From the NCBI GenBank assembly GCA_029876055.1, contig CM056876.1:4402001-4466000 (forward strand): DNA of 64,000 nt, written 5' to 3'. The translations under genes were made by a program, and so were the position numbers. Positions 44,577 to 55,987 of this stretch are shown piece by piece (within the stretch, counting starts at the first letter, position 1; every line of letters starts with the position of its first letter). The DNA is from Madurella fahalii. Taxonomy: Eukaryota; Ascomycota; Sordariomycetes; Sordariales. The notes under the pieces were generated by a model. It was not told where the DNA came from and did not search any database. It worked only from the letters and a program-made list of their open reading frames with translations.

Positions 44577-46098
44577 GGCCACCGCCTTGGCCTTGCTACC
44601 CACTTCTCAGTTCTCACCGCACCGTGGACCGCCGTCGCGGTTCATCGAAAGTATTTGTTGTCTATGGTATTGCTTAATTGAAGCGAAGCTTCAATGCCCA
44701 GCTTACGAGTGTGGATACACGAAGTGAGCGAAGGCAAGAGCTTCGCTTCTACTTTCAGAGCAAATCTTCGAGTTATTGAAGCAGCCATTGGTCGCCACAA
44801 TCTACCTCGAGGAGCAATTGGTCGCCACGTTCTTAGTATATCTTGGCTGCATACTTGTCGCACAGCCACAGCGGTCGGCGACATGGCCCATATGTTCTTC
44901 ACTGGCAAATTTAGCTAGTAATTGATATCTACGCATGTGTGTTGTGACGCTTTGGATGTCAGGGAATGTCTAGAGCACTGCAGACAGAGCCTGCAAACAA
45001 ACAAACAAGGGGTCCCAAAGAGGTAGCTCTCTAGCACGTGTGCCTTAAACTCCTGAAATCGAAGAATTGTAGATTGAGACTATCTGAGTCTATTGAATCT
45101 GCTAGTTTGATGCTGTTTACAGTGTATCTAGTTGTATTAGTATCTATATAAAGTTAGGTAATATAGATACTAGCCTTTAAACCTCTAACTATAATATAGA
45201 TATTAAAGCAAGAAATGAAGGTATTTCTGTACCTCTTAGACTTTATATAAAGGAGTTGTTCTGGGAACACGTTGAGGGAGATAGATCACGATGTCTTAGT
45301 ACCGAAAAGACCTGGACCAGTGGGCGATATCTCAATGAATAGTCTCCTATTAATTATAGAGAGACTGATCTTTACAGATCAGAAGTTCCCTTTATAAGAC
45401 GGTTTCCTACAGGGTTCTCATCTACCCTAGTACTGTAACACTATCCGCCATTATTTGGCCGGTTCTCTCAGTCTTGCCTTGTCAGGTGCAGGAGGGTGTC
45501 AGGTGCAGGCGGGGCACTGCCAGGGTCAGAGGCCTATAAATTACCGGCTTCGCCGGAAGTTTTGGAACGTTCAGAGTTCAACACTGTCACCTACCACCTC
45601 CTTAGAAGCGATAACTGCGCAGACGCCGCTCCTTCAATGCGAATCATCCTTTCACTCTCCCTTTCTCACAGCAATCCCCATTTTCGATCTGACATGCCTA
45701 GAGGCTCTCATTACAATTTATTGTCCTCTCTATAGAACTTATCCTCAGGTTTAATAAGTTTTTATATTCGAAGAGTTTTCAGCAAAATTTCGGCTACTAC
45801 CTAGATCTAGTAGGTCATACAGCTCTACGGTACTAGTACTCTACTCTTCTAGCTCTAGTATATATTCCGAATTATTATTAAATTATCCGGATTTCTGTCT
45901 AATTTCATATATTACTATTAATATATAAGCTTAGAAAATATAAAAAGAGCTATATATATATCTCTAAGCTATAACCCTAACCCTAAGCTAATATCCTCTT
46001 GGCTATATAAATGGATCTATATATTGCAATTGATTTAATTAGTCTTGAAACAGGATTAAAGACATTGAAACCTAGGTCTAAGGAACTGAACTATAAAG

Positions 46099-46122
46099 AA
46101 TCCGGCTCTTTAGAGCCGGATT
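46099..46122. repeat. 24-bp inverted repeat
   Basis: AATCCGGCTCT and AGAGCCGGATT are exact complements around TT. Such a hairpin inside AT-rich DNA suggests the end or centre of an old transposable element. Confidence 0.85.
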
Positions 46123-46216
46123 TCAGACACTGATCCAGATCACAACGATCAGTATCTGTGTCTATATGATAGTTTCGTATCCCTGTACCTGAAACCTAGG
46201 CCTGTATCTATAGATC

Positions 46217-46233
46217 CGGATCACTGTGATCCG
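46217..46233. repeat. 17-bp palindrome
   Basis: CGGATCACTGTGATCCG is perfect around a central T. GTGATCCG recurs shortly after (about 46246-46253), so the area is built from related short inverted and direct repeats. Confidence 0.8.
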
Positions 46234-47469
46234 ATGTAATCAAGTGTGATCCGAGAGCCCGGATTACTGGGATCTGTACGCCTGGACCTATAGCCGTGGA
46301 TCTGATCCTAGTAGTTCAATGTAAGGAAATAAGGATAAGAGGGAGTTTCGCCCTCGTCTCTAAATCCTGTATAGAGCATAAGCAGATAGTCAGTTACGCA
46401 GACGCGTACACACACAATCAAACACACGATCAATTACACCCACACTGAAAAAACGCTTTGCATTTACAACTTGAACCCAGAACCTCTGCTCTATCTCTCT
46501 ACCTACCTACCACTGTACTTACCGACTATACCTCTTTGTTGCAGGAGTTTCTCGCTCTCACAGGTTAAGTTTTCCATCCCAATCTTCTGCTTCTCACCTT
46601 GCTCTATACTAGGTAACAAAGAGGTTTTCACCTCTGACAGATATAAATAGAAGATGATACTGAGGAAAAAGAGAAGAAGGATAAGAAATAAAAGGAGTAA
46701 GAGGAGTAAGAGAAATAATAATAGGATATTATTATAAAAAATAAGGCTAAGGGAATAAGATACTAATAAGAAACACAATCAAATAATAAGGAGCAAGAGA
46801 ACTAAGCTAAAAGGACAGTATACTGTTATTATAAATAGAGAAGGTGAGGGAAGACGATAGGAGGATAAAAGGAAACGAGAGGAATGATAGAAGTAGGGGC
46901 ATTACCGCTATTTACAGCGGGTGATAGCCCTTATCTTATCTATAGTAATCGACCTTAGAGGAGACGAGTAAAGAACGAGAATTTAGATTTCGAAGTTGGT
47001 ATACCTAGGGCTAGTGCTAATAGGGGTTAGACGTAGGAAGTATTTGGTACCTAGCTATATACCCCGAGCCCCTCTCTGTTAGTATCGTTGAAATGGATAG
47101 CAGAATCCATACAATTTAGTGGCACTAGCAGCAACTTCTCTCTTTATCGAGTAAAATAGCTGCTAATGCTACGTGGTGTAGAGCAGATATATCTCGTGTT
47201 GTCAACTAGTATGCCGTTTTAGGCTTAGCCTCTAAGTGAAAAGTCAAGTTTCAGGGGGTTGCAAACCGTAATCTGGGAAACTGGAAGCACAGAACCACAT
47301 TCTGGGCTATGGACCATGATCAGGGACACTAAACCACCGGAACTCCGGATCAGCGCGTTGAGACCACCAAGCCAGTTAAATAGGGCAGCCTGGGCCTACA
47401 AGTTCTAATGATCCCGTAATGAACCACCTCGCATATCTCCCCTTCAGGGTTGACTAGAACCGGCTCTAA

Positions 47470-47823
47470 ATGACTGTCTGTCCCGTAAGCATCATGCAGA
47501 CACCCGCACAGAAGCCAAATAGTGGTCAAGCCACACCAGAATATTCATCTAAGTCTGTAGACGCGAAAAACCACCCATCACCGAAGCCGATAAGGGAGAT
47601 GGACAGAAGTGGCGCCAATTTCCGGAAGAGGTGGCGAACACTGGTTAAAACCGGCTGCGAGCTGCATCAAGACTACGGCGCCAGGATTTATTTCTCAATC
47701 TCCTTACCTAGAACACGAAGGGACTTTGTCTTCCGGTCCGGAAAAGAAGTTTCGCCAATATTGCCTGGTGAACTAGTAAACAACCTTGCCCCTTGTGACC
47801 GTATATATGCTAACGATGAATGA
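47470..47823 (+). CDS. MADS-box-like small protein (117 aa)
   Basis: Single open frame from an ATG. Residues about 50-100 read FRKRWRTLVKTGCELHQDYG, then ARIYFSIS and FVFRSGKEVSPILPGEL. This resembles the short MADS/SRF-like proteins frequent in Sordariomycetes (basic stretch, K..EL....GA.IYF, then a Y/F-x-F-S patch and SP..EL). If correct, it may bind DNA. It lies in an AT-rich, repeat-laden neighbourhood and could be a surviving accessory gene or a relic. A chance ORF remains possible. Confidence 0.4.
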   Translation: MTVCPVSIMQTPAQKPNSGQATPEYSSKSVDAKNHPSPKPIREMDRSGANFRKRWRTLVKTGCELHQDYGARIYFSISLPRTRRDFVFRSGKEVSPILPGELVNNLAPCDRIYANDE

Positions 47824-48449
47824 AATGCTCTATCCCCACCAGTGGTAACTACGGGGGTTGACGGTATAGCACAAGGGAATAGAGGTGGTCGACTTCGGAA
47901 GGAAAGTTCTGTTGTGGCGTGTAAATAGTAGTAATTATGCCCAGAGTCACCTAGAATTGTTTCCTGCCTGCCGAACCACTAGCAACCGGGTTGGGTGTTA
48001 TGCTCCGATCAGGTGCAATCACCCCTGTCACCTGAATCTCCCTCATCAGAATTCTCCACCATGACAAATGAGTCCCCTATGCAATCCCCCCCGCGAATTC
48101 CCGCTGTCGGTGGGCGAGATCGGTGTGCTGTGACGGACTGGTGGTGTCTACGTCTCACCTGTTGCTAGAGCCGTATGATTTGTCGGGTTGAGAATGTCGG
48201 CTTGACTGCCAACCACTGGCACCAGAGATCTCCGAGAGGCTGGAGGTAGCGCTTGTCATACTTTCAGATGCTATGTTGACCGTTGGTAATGCGTTTGCGA
48301 GATTGGAGAGCTTCGTAGGGCAGCTTGACAGACGTCCAAGCAAGCCAGGATAGTATCTCTAAAGGTAACTTAGAAGCGACGGCGCAAGCAAGTGAGGTGA
48401 AGCAACCGGTCCGCAGCTCCTCACTTGTTCACCGCCTCATGCCACCCAG
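47824..48449. other. intergenic or 5' remnant of dynamin-like gene
   Basis: The expected N-terminal GTPase P-loop of the following dynamin-like relic is not found here in any frame. No other gene is seen. Confidence 0.4.
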
Positions 48450-50275
48450 GTGATCCTCGAACTGGCAAACCAATACGATAAGACTGGTGATAGGACCCTG
48501 GAAGTACTTACTAAGCCGGATATAATGGAGGAGCGTTCCCAGAAAACGGCCGTTTGTAACTTGGTGCTCGGCAAGAGAAAGCCTCTTACCCTTGGCTACT
48601 ACCTTGTCAGAAACAGAGGTGGCGACGATGGCGCGGCCAATACGGAAGTCGCTCAACGGGAGATGTTCCGGCACGACCTTTGGCGCATGCTTCCAAGAGA
48701 GCGGATCGGTGTTGCGGCGCTGCGGGAGAGATTGTAAGAGCTGCTCGGGCAGATTATCGACCGGGCGTTCCCCAAGCTTGTTACGGAAGCACTTTCTATG
48801 CGCAATCTATGCGCAAAGAAGCTGAGAAGGCCCTAGTTGGGCTGGGACCATCTTGACGAACAGAGAGAGAGCAGCAAATGTATTTTATGTCGATTGTAGG
48901 CAAGTTTCAAGAGTTCGTCCGAGACGCTCTCGCTGCAAACTATTTATACCACGCTGCGTTCGAGAACGACGAGCTTCGCTTTATTACGGCAGTCTTGAAT
49001 CTTACCGAGCAGTTCAAGCGTAATTTTGATAGCGCTGTGTATCGTTACTGGTGCAAACCTGCCCAAGCCGTCAGGAATAGCCAAGATATATCAGACGCAG
49101 TCGAGGTTTCGCCTACTCCGGATAGCGAAGCAATAACCGATGATGACGACAAATCAGAGGGTATTACGGCCAATGATGACGCTTTGGAAAGTTATCCTGA
49201 GCCGAAGGATCTCATCGTTACAGACTGGACCACCGACCAGCCGGCAGGCGACGTCATGAAGTGGATTGGCTAGATGTGTTGGAAATGAGGACTGTCGTCG
49301 CAAATGAGCGACCCACTTTGTACAGCTGGGAGCACCTGCCGACAGGTGTCGGATCATATGACGGGTGCGCCCAGGGGCCATCTTCCTGAGCTCCCTGCTT
49401 CCTGAGCGATATCGGCAATGCAACCACACAACAACAGGGCAACTGCCCAGCCCATTGATGAAGACCTTCTAGAGGTGTGGGGATCTGTGCCCAACGAGCC
49501 TAATTGACCAGTGGGTGCCACAGACTGTAGTTCCAACAAGATGCGTCGCCGCTCTCGAGTTGTTGAACTTGGAACCTTTGGCCTAACCATGCTCGCCAGT
49601 GCTTTCTGCGAGCAGTCCCAGAAATGGGGTCCCATCACGGAGCAGTATACCAGCAGGGTCATGCTAGCCATTTACACGTTCTTTCTCAGATCCTTGGAAT
49701 TTGTATACCCAGAGGCCCGTGTAGGCGAGAAACTCACGCCCATAATTTTATACGAGCTTGTCTATAGGTATAGTGAGGGTATGAAACACGTTATGCTCCT
49801 TGTCAACGTCGAGCGCGAGAAGTGACAGTATACATGGAATGAGATTTTCAACGTAAACCGGCAAGTATCTCGCAGACGTCGGATCGCAGCTGCGATGGCC
49901 CCCAAGGCACGGGGGGAGGTCGTTAAGGGCTTTACTACCTCGAAGCTTGTGGTAAACTCTAACGATATTGCGACCGAAGTTACGGACAGAAGCAACGATG
50001 AGTACGAGAAAGAAGATATATATGATCTTCTGGAAGTATATTACGACGTTGCCTGTAAGAGATTTATCGACAACATCTGGTATCAGGCTGTAGACCATAT
50101 TCTTCTCTCTGGGCCGACTAGTCCACTTGGGCTGTTTTCGGAACAGTGGGTTATCGGCCTGAGCACTGAGAAGCTGGAGGCGGTGGCGGGAGAGCCTCGT
50201 GGAATTACGGAGAGGCGAGAGGCGCTGAAGAAGAGGATCCAGGACTTGAAGGAGGCTGTGGATATTCTTCGCTGA
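48450..50275 (+). pseudogene. 5'-truncated, decayed dynamin-like GTPase gene
   Basis: Fragments follow the order of a fungal dynamin/Mx-like protein. First the GTPase part: ILELANQYDKTGDRTLEVL, TKPD (G4 motif), LTLGYYLVRNRGGDD and RERIGVAALRERL. Next the stalk: MYFMSIVGKFQEFVRDAL, FITAVLNLTEQF, ELGTFGLTMLASAF. Last the GTPase effector domain: VYYDVACKRFIDNIWYQAVDH and a terminal LEAVAGEPRG. The P-loop half is missing upstream. Breaks include TAA at 48735 where CAA (Gln) is expected, TGA at 48854 where CGA is likely, TGA at 49823, and an 11-bp tandem duplication (48796-48817) that shifts frame. About 230 bp near 49275-49510 do not fit the family and may be an insertion. C-to-T stops point to RIP-like decay. 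Confidence 0.75.
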
Positions 50276-50875
50276 ATGCGGTAACATGGGTGGGGTACTT
50301 TGTGGAGTGTTTGGTTAACTGTCTGCAAATATACAGCATATTGGTGCGAATTCTCTCGCTGCACATGGTATCCGGGACAGGTAGTGATATTAGAACATCG
50401 TCGTTAGAAGTGGCCTCCGGGTTTCCATAGTCGTCCTGCGATATCCGGGTGGAAGCTGCATTGTAGGCCTTAAGCAGCTAGGTTGTTTCATTGATGATGC
50501 TTGTCAGAATGTTAGAGATAGGATCCGAAGTAACAAGATCGCTTATACTAATCTGTAGCCTTGCAACCGCTGGAGCATATGAACCGGAGGGCTAGACCGG
50601 GCATCCGAGGTTTGAGATAGCCCTTACGTACTTCAGTCTCCCTAGCAAGTCCTCAATTCAGCTTACAACGACGTCGAAATTTAATAGCTCTTGATCGGGA
50701 AGCCCAGCGGTTTCCCTGTTGTCAGGTATATTGAGATATAGACACAAAATGAGCAGTCTCCTTGTTTGGAGAAGTGATTTAAATATTGGGCGGACTACGC
50801 CAGAGCTCTTACGATCATGTACTATTTTTCTGGAGGTACCTATTGAGTTGGGGAAAACAGTCCCCAGAGGGCAGG

Positions 50876-50895
50876 GTCCCTCTGATCAGAGGGAC
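50876..50895. repeat. 20-bp perfect palindrome
   Basis: GTCCCTCTGATCAGAGGGAC reads identically on both strands. A close relative with one base less in the centre is at 51072-51090. Confidence 0.9.
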
Positions 50896-51071
50896 ACAGT
50901 TGCTAGGATGGTGCCGCGGGGGCTAGAACTTGCTGTGGGCCCATTTTTTTCTTTCGCACCATAAGTAGGGCCGTCCTGGCCATTGCTCCTTAGACCGGAC
51001 AATGAATTCAGCACTCTTTTCCACACCTGTTGCAGGCTCAATTGACGAGCGTTCTTTGCGTGCAAGGTGAT

Positions 51072-51090
51072 CTCCCTCTGACAGAGGGAG
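51072..51090. repeat. hairpin related to the 50876 palindrome
   Basis: CTCCCTCT and AGAGGGAG pair around GAC. The core CCCTCTGA(T)CAGAGGG is shared with 50876-50895, suggesting two copies of one decayed element or its termini. Confidence 0.75.
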
Positions 51091-52565
51091 CTCTATCTGC
51101 ACATATTGTTTTAACCTTGTTTAGGCTGCAGGGATCCAAATTGTAGTGGTATCGCCTGGCCTGTCTTGTCTGTCTTATCTGTCTGGCATTTGGCTGTCTT
51201 TGCCCTCCCCTTTGTTTTGGAGGGTATGTGGGTGTAGATGTGTGTTTCTGCACCATTTCACTATATATCTCAGAATAAGTTATATTTTGGTCAAAGAGCG
51301 GATAGGAATTGTGATAGTATCACTCAAACTCAAATTCTGATCTCAGTGACACTATATACAATATAATTTACTGGAATACCGAGGTACAGTACATCACCGG
51401 TACCCTACTCGTTTTTTTAGTTAGTGATATCATTGGTTAACAATCGACGAATTAAAGGTCTGTACTCAGCTAGTCTCGGTCTATACGTCGTATATTATTA
51501 TCATTAGCTTTCTTATAAATGTTTAACGTCTAACGCAGTTACGCAGGCATGTTACAAAGTTTCGCCGATCGTATTAGCTCTTGAAGATAGATATAGCGAT
51601 AGATGAAACTGCAAAATGTCGTACGTATCAGCTTCAACTATTTGATAGAGAGTATAGTTAATCCAGGAAAATTCAATTCCTGAATCCCGCCGACAGTTAG
51701 GTACCAGTTGCATCTACCGGTAAACCGATATAAAGCTCGGCTAGAGCAGGCGACTTCACCAACAGTAGATACAGGACTGTGAACCAGTCCATACCTCCAG
51801 GGGCCTCGCTTCCATCTTATAAGCAGATATCGAGGCAAGTCAGCCTAGAAAAATCAAGCCCGTTTAGGTACCTAGGGACAGTCCTATAAGAATTCCCAAG
51901 TGGGTCCCTAGATATACAGAGACTCTTACTTGAGAGAACACTAGATAAAGTACTAACACACTCCGGTATAGCTAGATCAGGTACCGATCCTAGGCTTACA
52001 ACTCAATCTAGCCCGAACGTATTGGATATCGGATATGCTGCTGTACTGCGGTTCGCCCTTTTACTAGGATCTTTTGGCGAGAGCCTGCCTGCCTGCTAGA
52101 TCAAGCTACTAATAAGCAGGGAAAGGAGTACTTGCAGTATTGAGCCGCAGCCTACAATAATCTGGAGCCAGCCGACCCGTTAGATCGAACTTCTAATAAG
52201 TAGTAAAAAGAAGCTGGGAGGCTGGGCTCTGGCTTCTACTAGTGATTGGCTCAGATGTACGGGTGCAGCCGGAGAAATATCTGATTACCTGTACGAACAT
52301 TTGACGTGTTATCCGCAATCTACCTATAAGTGACTCACGGCACGGTCGGTCCCCGTATTTCCATGCAATACCTCTGGAGAGTGCTGTATCAAAATACCTG
52401 TTTCCCAATGTTTTTCTCAGATCACTACAATACTCTATAGTAGAGCAATGTCATACATCTTTAGTCGAACGACAGGAAGTAAATGTGCCTCGGTTACAAG
52501 CGGATTAAAATGTCCGTCTCCTTTCTTCACAACCTCATTTCCTTCGCTTCAAACTCTGTTACCAT

Positions 52566-52946
52566 ATGATATTTCCCCGAGTTGAGGTCTTGTCCTTTGA
52601 GATCGTATCTCATCTGAATATTCCTCGCGCGATAGACGGGGTTTACGATCCACGGATTGACAACATATTTGACTTTGAACGCCTGGTTCTCTTAGAGGGC
52701 TTAAGTGCCCTCCGCTCCGAGGATGCCGGTAATGGGTCAAAGCCATCCAGACTCTTCGACAGGTTGAAGACACTCATCGTTAGAGTGCGCAATCGGAGAG
52801 ACCGTGTGAAGTTCTACCATGGATCGCATTGGTCAGTAATGGCGGTCCCTAAAGAGGCATTCCCCCGTCTCGCAAACTGGACAGTTTATCCCGGATACCC
52901 GATGTGGGGTGATGAACTGCCACTCCGTACCCGAGGCATCCAATAG
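52566..52946 (+). CDS. hypothetical ORF, 126 aa, doubtful
   Basis: Open frame, and the track start at 52566 may not be the true start. Parts look leucine-rich (RLFDRLKTLIVRVRNRRDR, FPRLANWTVYP), similar in style to fungal F-box/LRR relics. No domain is recognised. It lies just outside an AT-rich block and may be a gene fragment. Confidence 0.3.
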   Translation: MIFPRVEVLSFEIVSHLNIPRAIDGVYDPRIDNIFDFERLVLLEGLSALRSEDAGNGSKPSRLFDRLKTLIVRVRNRRDRVKFYHGSHWSVMAVPKEAFPRLANWTVYPGYPMWGDELPLRTRGIQ

Positions 52947-53346
52947 TCTAACCCCCGATTAAAATTATAGCACCAGTGCAAGTGCGTTCGCGCTAGGATC
53001 ACGATTAATTTGCCCGGCAAGTCGGATCGGCGGTTATCCAGGCCAAGGATTTTTGACGGCGGTATTCGAGCTTCGTAACCGCAACCAGTTGAGGTGCAAA
53101 TTAGCCGAACCAATCCTCCCTTTGACGGCCCTCGGGACTGGTAATTGTCTTGGCAGCTTGTTCTCGCGCTCCAATCCGGAGGCCCATTCGTTCGGAGGAG
53201 GAAGCCGCTCGATATACTATAGACGGAGAAATTTCACGACGTGAGACCTTGTCCGCACTGGCTCGGGATACAAATACTGACCATGGGGGGACCGGTGTCA
53301 ACTGTCAGACCCTCCACTCCAACCTACTCACCGGATTATTCCCATC

Positions 53347-54678
53347 ATGTTCGGCCCTACCAAGTCGATGCTCAGGGGCCTCGCCATCGCGGGTGTCCTT
53401 CTCGGCGGCAACGTTCACGTGGCGCTGGCTGACAACCCCATCATCCAGACGCTCTACTCAACCGACCCGGCCCCGATCGTCTGGAACAACACGCTCTGGC
53501 TGTTCACGGGCCACGACGAGAACGGGGCCCGCAACTACGACATGCGGGACTGGCGGCTCTACTCGTCGACCGACATGGTCAACTGGCGGGACTGGGGCTC
53601 CGTGATGAGCGTCAAGACGTTCAGCTGGGCCAAGGCCGACGCCTGGGCGGGCCAGGTCATTGAGCGCGACGGCAAGTTCTACTACTACGCCACGGTGACC
53701 AAGAACAGCGGAGGGTACGCCGTCGCCGTCGGCGTCAGCGACACCATCACGGGACCGTACAAGGACGCCCTAGGCAAACAACTCCTCGCCAACGGGGGTA
53801 TCGACCCCACCGTCTTCCTCGACGACCAGGACGGCCAAGTCTACATGTACTGGGGCCACAATTCGCCGGCCTACTACGTCAAGCTGAACCGGGACATGGT
53901 CTCCTTCATCGGCTCCATCGCCAGCCACACGCTCCAAAACTTCGTCGAGGGCCCGTGGCTGCATAAGCGCAACGCCACCTGGTACCTCACCTACTCGAGC
54001 ATGGGCGGCTCGGGCAACGAGGACATTAAGTACGCCATGTCGACGCGGCCGACCGGGCCGTGGACCTTCAAGGGCCAGATCATGGCGTCGCAAGGCCGCT
54101 CCTTCACTAACCACGCCGGCATAATCGACTACAAGGGCGGCAGCTACTTCTTCTACCACAACGGCGCGCTCCCCGGCGGCGGCACCTACGCGCGCTCCGT
54201 GTGCGTCGAGAAGTTTTCCTACAACGCCGATGGCTCTATCCCCAAGCTCGTCATGACCGACGCCGGCGCCCCGCAGATCGAGCCGCTGGATCCGTATGTC
54301 CAGGTCGAGGCCGAGACTATCGCCTTCTCGTCGGGGCTGACCACCACGGCGAAGAGCGGCGGGGGGATGTACGTGACGTCGATCAGCAACAATGACTACA
54401 TCAAAGTCAAGGGGGTGGAGTTTGGCGCTAAGGGGGCTGCTTCCGTGGATCTTCAGGTTGCGGCGGCGGCGGGCGGGGGTGGGAGGATTGAGCTGCGGGT
54501 GGGCAGCCAGACGGGGACCGTGATTGCGACGTGCAATGTGGAGGCGACGGGCGGGGCACAGACGTGGAAGACGGTCACTTGCCCTGTCACGGGCGCCACG
54601 GGGAGGCAGGACTTGTTCTTCAAGTTCTCGGGGAGCAACTACAACTTTGACTGGTGGCAGTTTAAGCAGGCTGCCTAA
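53347..54678 (+). CDS. secreted GH43 glycosidase with C-terminal CBM6
   Basis: Single exon, 443 aa. The signal peptide covers about residues 1-28 (AIAGVLLGGNVHVALA). GH43 enzymes are five-bladed beta-propellers that release arabinose or xylose from hemicellulose outside the cell. The catalytic trio is visible: Asp in STDPAPIVW (base), Asp in GGIDPTVFLDD (pKa modulator) and Glu in FVEGPWLHKR (acid). After about residue 320 a CBM6 follows (VQVEAETIAFSSGL ... NNDYIKVKGVEFG ... FDWWQFK), which would bind xylan-type chains. The gene is intact and strongly GC3-biased although set between AT-rich repeats. Exact substrate specificity is not settled by sequence. Confidence 0.93.
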   Translation: MFGPTKSMLRGLAIAGVLLGGNVHVALADNPIIQTLYSTDPAPIVWNNTLWLFTGHDENGARNYDMRDWRLYSSTDMVNWRDWGSVMSVKTFSWAKADAWAGQVIERDGKFYYYATVTKNSGGYAVAVGVSDTITGPYKDALGKQLLANGGIDPTVFLDDQDGQVYMYWGHNSPAYYVKLNRDMVSFIGSIASHTLQNFVEGPWLHKRNATWYLTYSSMGGSGNEDIKYAMSTRPTGPWTFKGQIMASQGRSFTNHAGIIDYKGGSYFFYHNGALPGGGTYARSVCVEKFSYNADGSIPKLVMTDAGAPQIEPLDPYVQVEAETIAFSSGLTTTAKSGGGMYVTSISNNDYIKVKGVEFGAKGAASVDLQVAAAAGGGGRIELRVGSQTGTVIATCNVEATGGAQTWKTVTCPVTGATGRQDLFFKFSGSNYNFDWWQFKQAA

Positions 54679-55927
54679 GACACCTGCGGCTACTGCGGCG
54701 AGGAGTTTCCGAGGTCCGGGCGGAACCGGAGGGCGCCTTTATTACGGAACAGGACTGGAGAGGAGAGTATCCGCCATCTCCAACCGCACAGATGGGTTTT
54801 AGTGGAACTTTGTTTTGGCGCACACACCCCCATCAAGACCGGGTTCTCGTCCTTTGCGCCGGGTTTTGGTCCCGAAGGGCCGCAAGGGGGCGCTGTGATG
54901 GCTGCACGGCGCGCCGGTGAGACTGTTGCCTTCAAAACTTGCCAAAGCCGCCGAGCTAAGAACGCCCGCCCTTCACCAGCAGCCACCGTCATCGCACAGT
55001 CCACAAGCCCCCTTAAGAACCTCGACGCCACTCCCTTCTAGGGTTTGTGGCGTCGTTTGTGGTCGGGGCTGCGGCCGTCCGTGGCCGCACGAGTGGGGTT
55101 GTGTGGTGGGGTTATCGGAGGTGGTCCGTTCAGGTTAGGCGCACATCTGCCCACTGGAGGTTGTCGTGCTGGATGCACAGCGCCGCTTTGCACCTTCGTT
55201 GCGTGATGTCAATCTGGTTTCGATCCGTTGCGTCAATCGAGGGATTCGACGTGACAGTGACGGTGTGTGATAAACGATGTCCGGGTGGATGCGTTTCATG
55301 GATAGGGGGGGCGCATCGCGGCCCGACATGGCAAACTGCAAGTCCAGCAGCCCAACTCCAGGCCACCTCGTTGCCCCTCGAGCTATAATAGACATTTCGA
55401 TCATTTTCCGTGATATTTTCTCTGCTTCCTTCCCGCCCTACCATCCTCCGACGCCATTCATGCTCTGGGAGAACGTTATCAGTCAATGAAGGCGATGCTG
55501 CTTACCTTCTTCTTGTTACTTATTACCCACTTTGAGATCTAAGAAGCCTGCTAGACGCGGATCATCGGTGCGGGAAGCTGTATACTGGGTACCACAAGAG
55601 GAGGCTAGTTCTACCGTAGATATCCGAGCCGGAGAATCTCGACTAGAGATGTTTAAGCTTGCGCCGCACTGTGGATGACCCGCCGATCCAGCCAGAGCTG
55701 CAGCTGAGGGTGGCGGTGCCAGGACTGCCTGCAGATGTAACCATACCTCGAGAGCTTGTCAACTATTGTCACTACTAAGCGATATTGCGACATGAATACC
55801 TCGTTCGCTGGTTTTGAAAACTTCATTGCGGGGGTAGCTCCTATCTACGTGGTGTTAGCAACCTTGCTTTGGTTTCAGATCCCCGCCCTAGTTCGCAGGC
55901 TTAAGGTAGTCTGTAAGAAGCCCCCCT
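54679..55927. other. intergenic, no supported gene
   Basis: Downstream of the GH43 gene. A fragment near 55790-55815 in one frame reads EYLVRW, reminiscent of the chromodomain of gypsy-type integrases, but it stops at once. No gene is supported. Confidence 0.4.
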
Positions 55928-55987
55928 ACCTCTCGCACACCCAACCTCTCGCACACCCAACCTCTCGCACACCCAACCTCTCGCACA
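55928..55987. repeat. 16-bp minisatellite, left block
   Basis: About 3.7 copies of CTCTCGCACACCCAAC. The array continues at 56279-56333 after an interruption. Confidence 0.9.

Larger units (their letters stand above)
44582..47469. other. AT-rich, repeat-like region without intact genes
   Basis: Base composition falls sharply toward A/T from about 45000, as expected of repeats hit by RIP (C-to-T mutation of duplicated DNA). It contains a direct repeat TGTCAGGTGCAGG (about 45480 and 45498), interstitial telomere-like CCCTAACCCTAA (about 45974), strong palindromes at 46099 and 46217 and a purine-rich A/G stretch near 46640-46800. I see no intact coding gene. Confidence 0.5.
50276..52565. other. 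AT-rich region with hairpins, no intact gene
   Basis: Another RIP-like stretch, most AT-rich between about 51250 and 52000. It carries two related hairpins (50876-50895, 51072-51090). No gene is supported. Confidence 0.45.
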
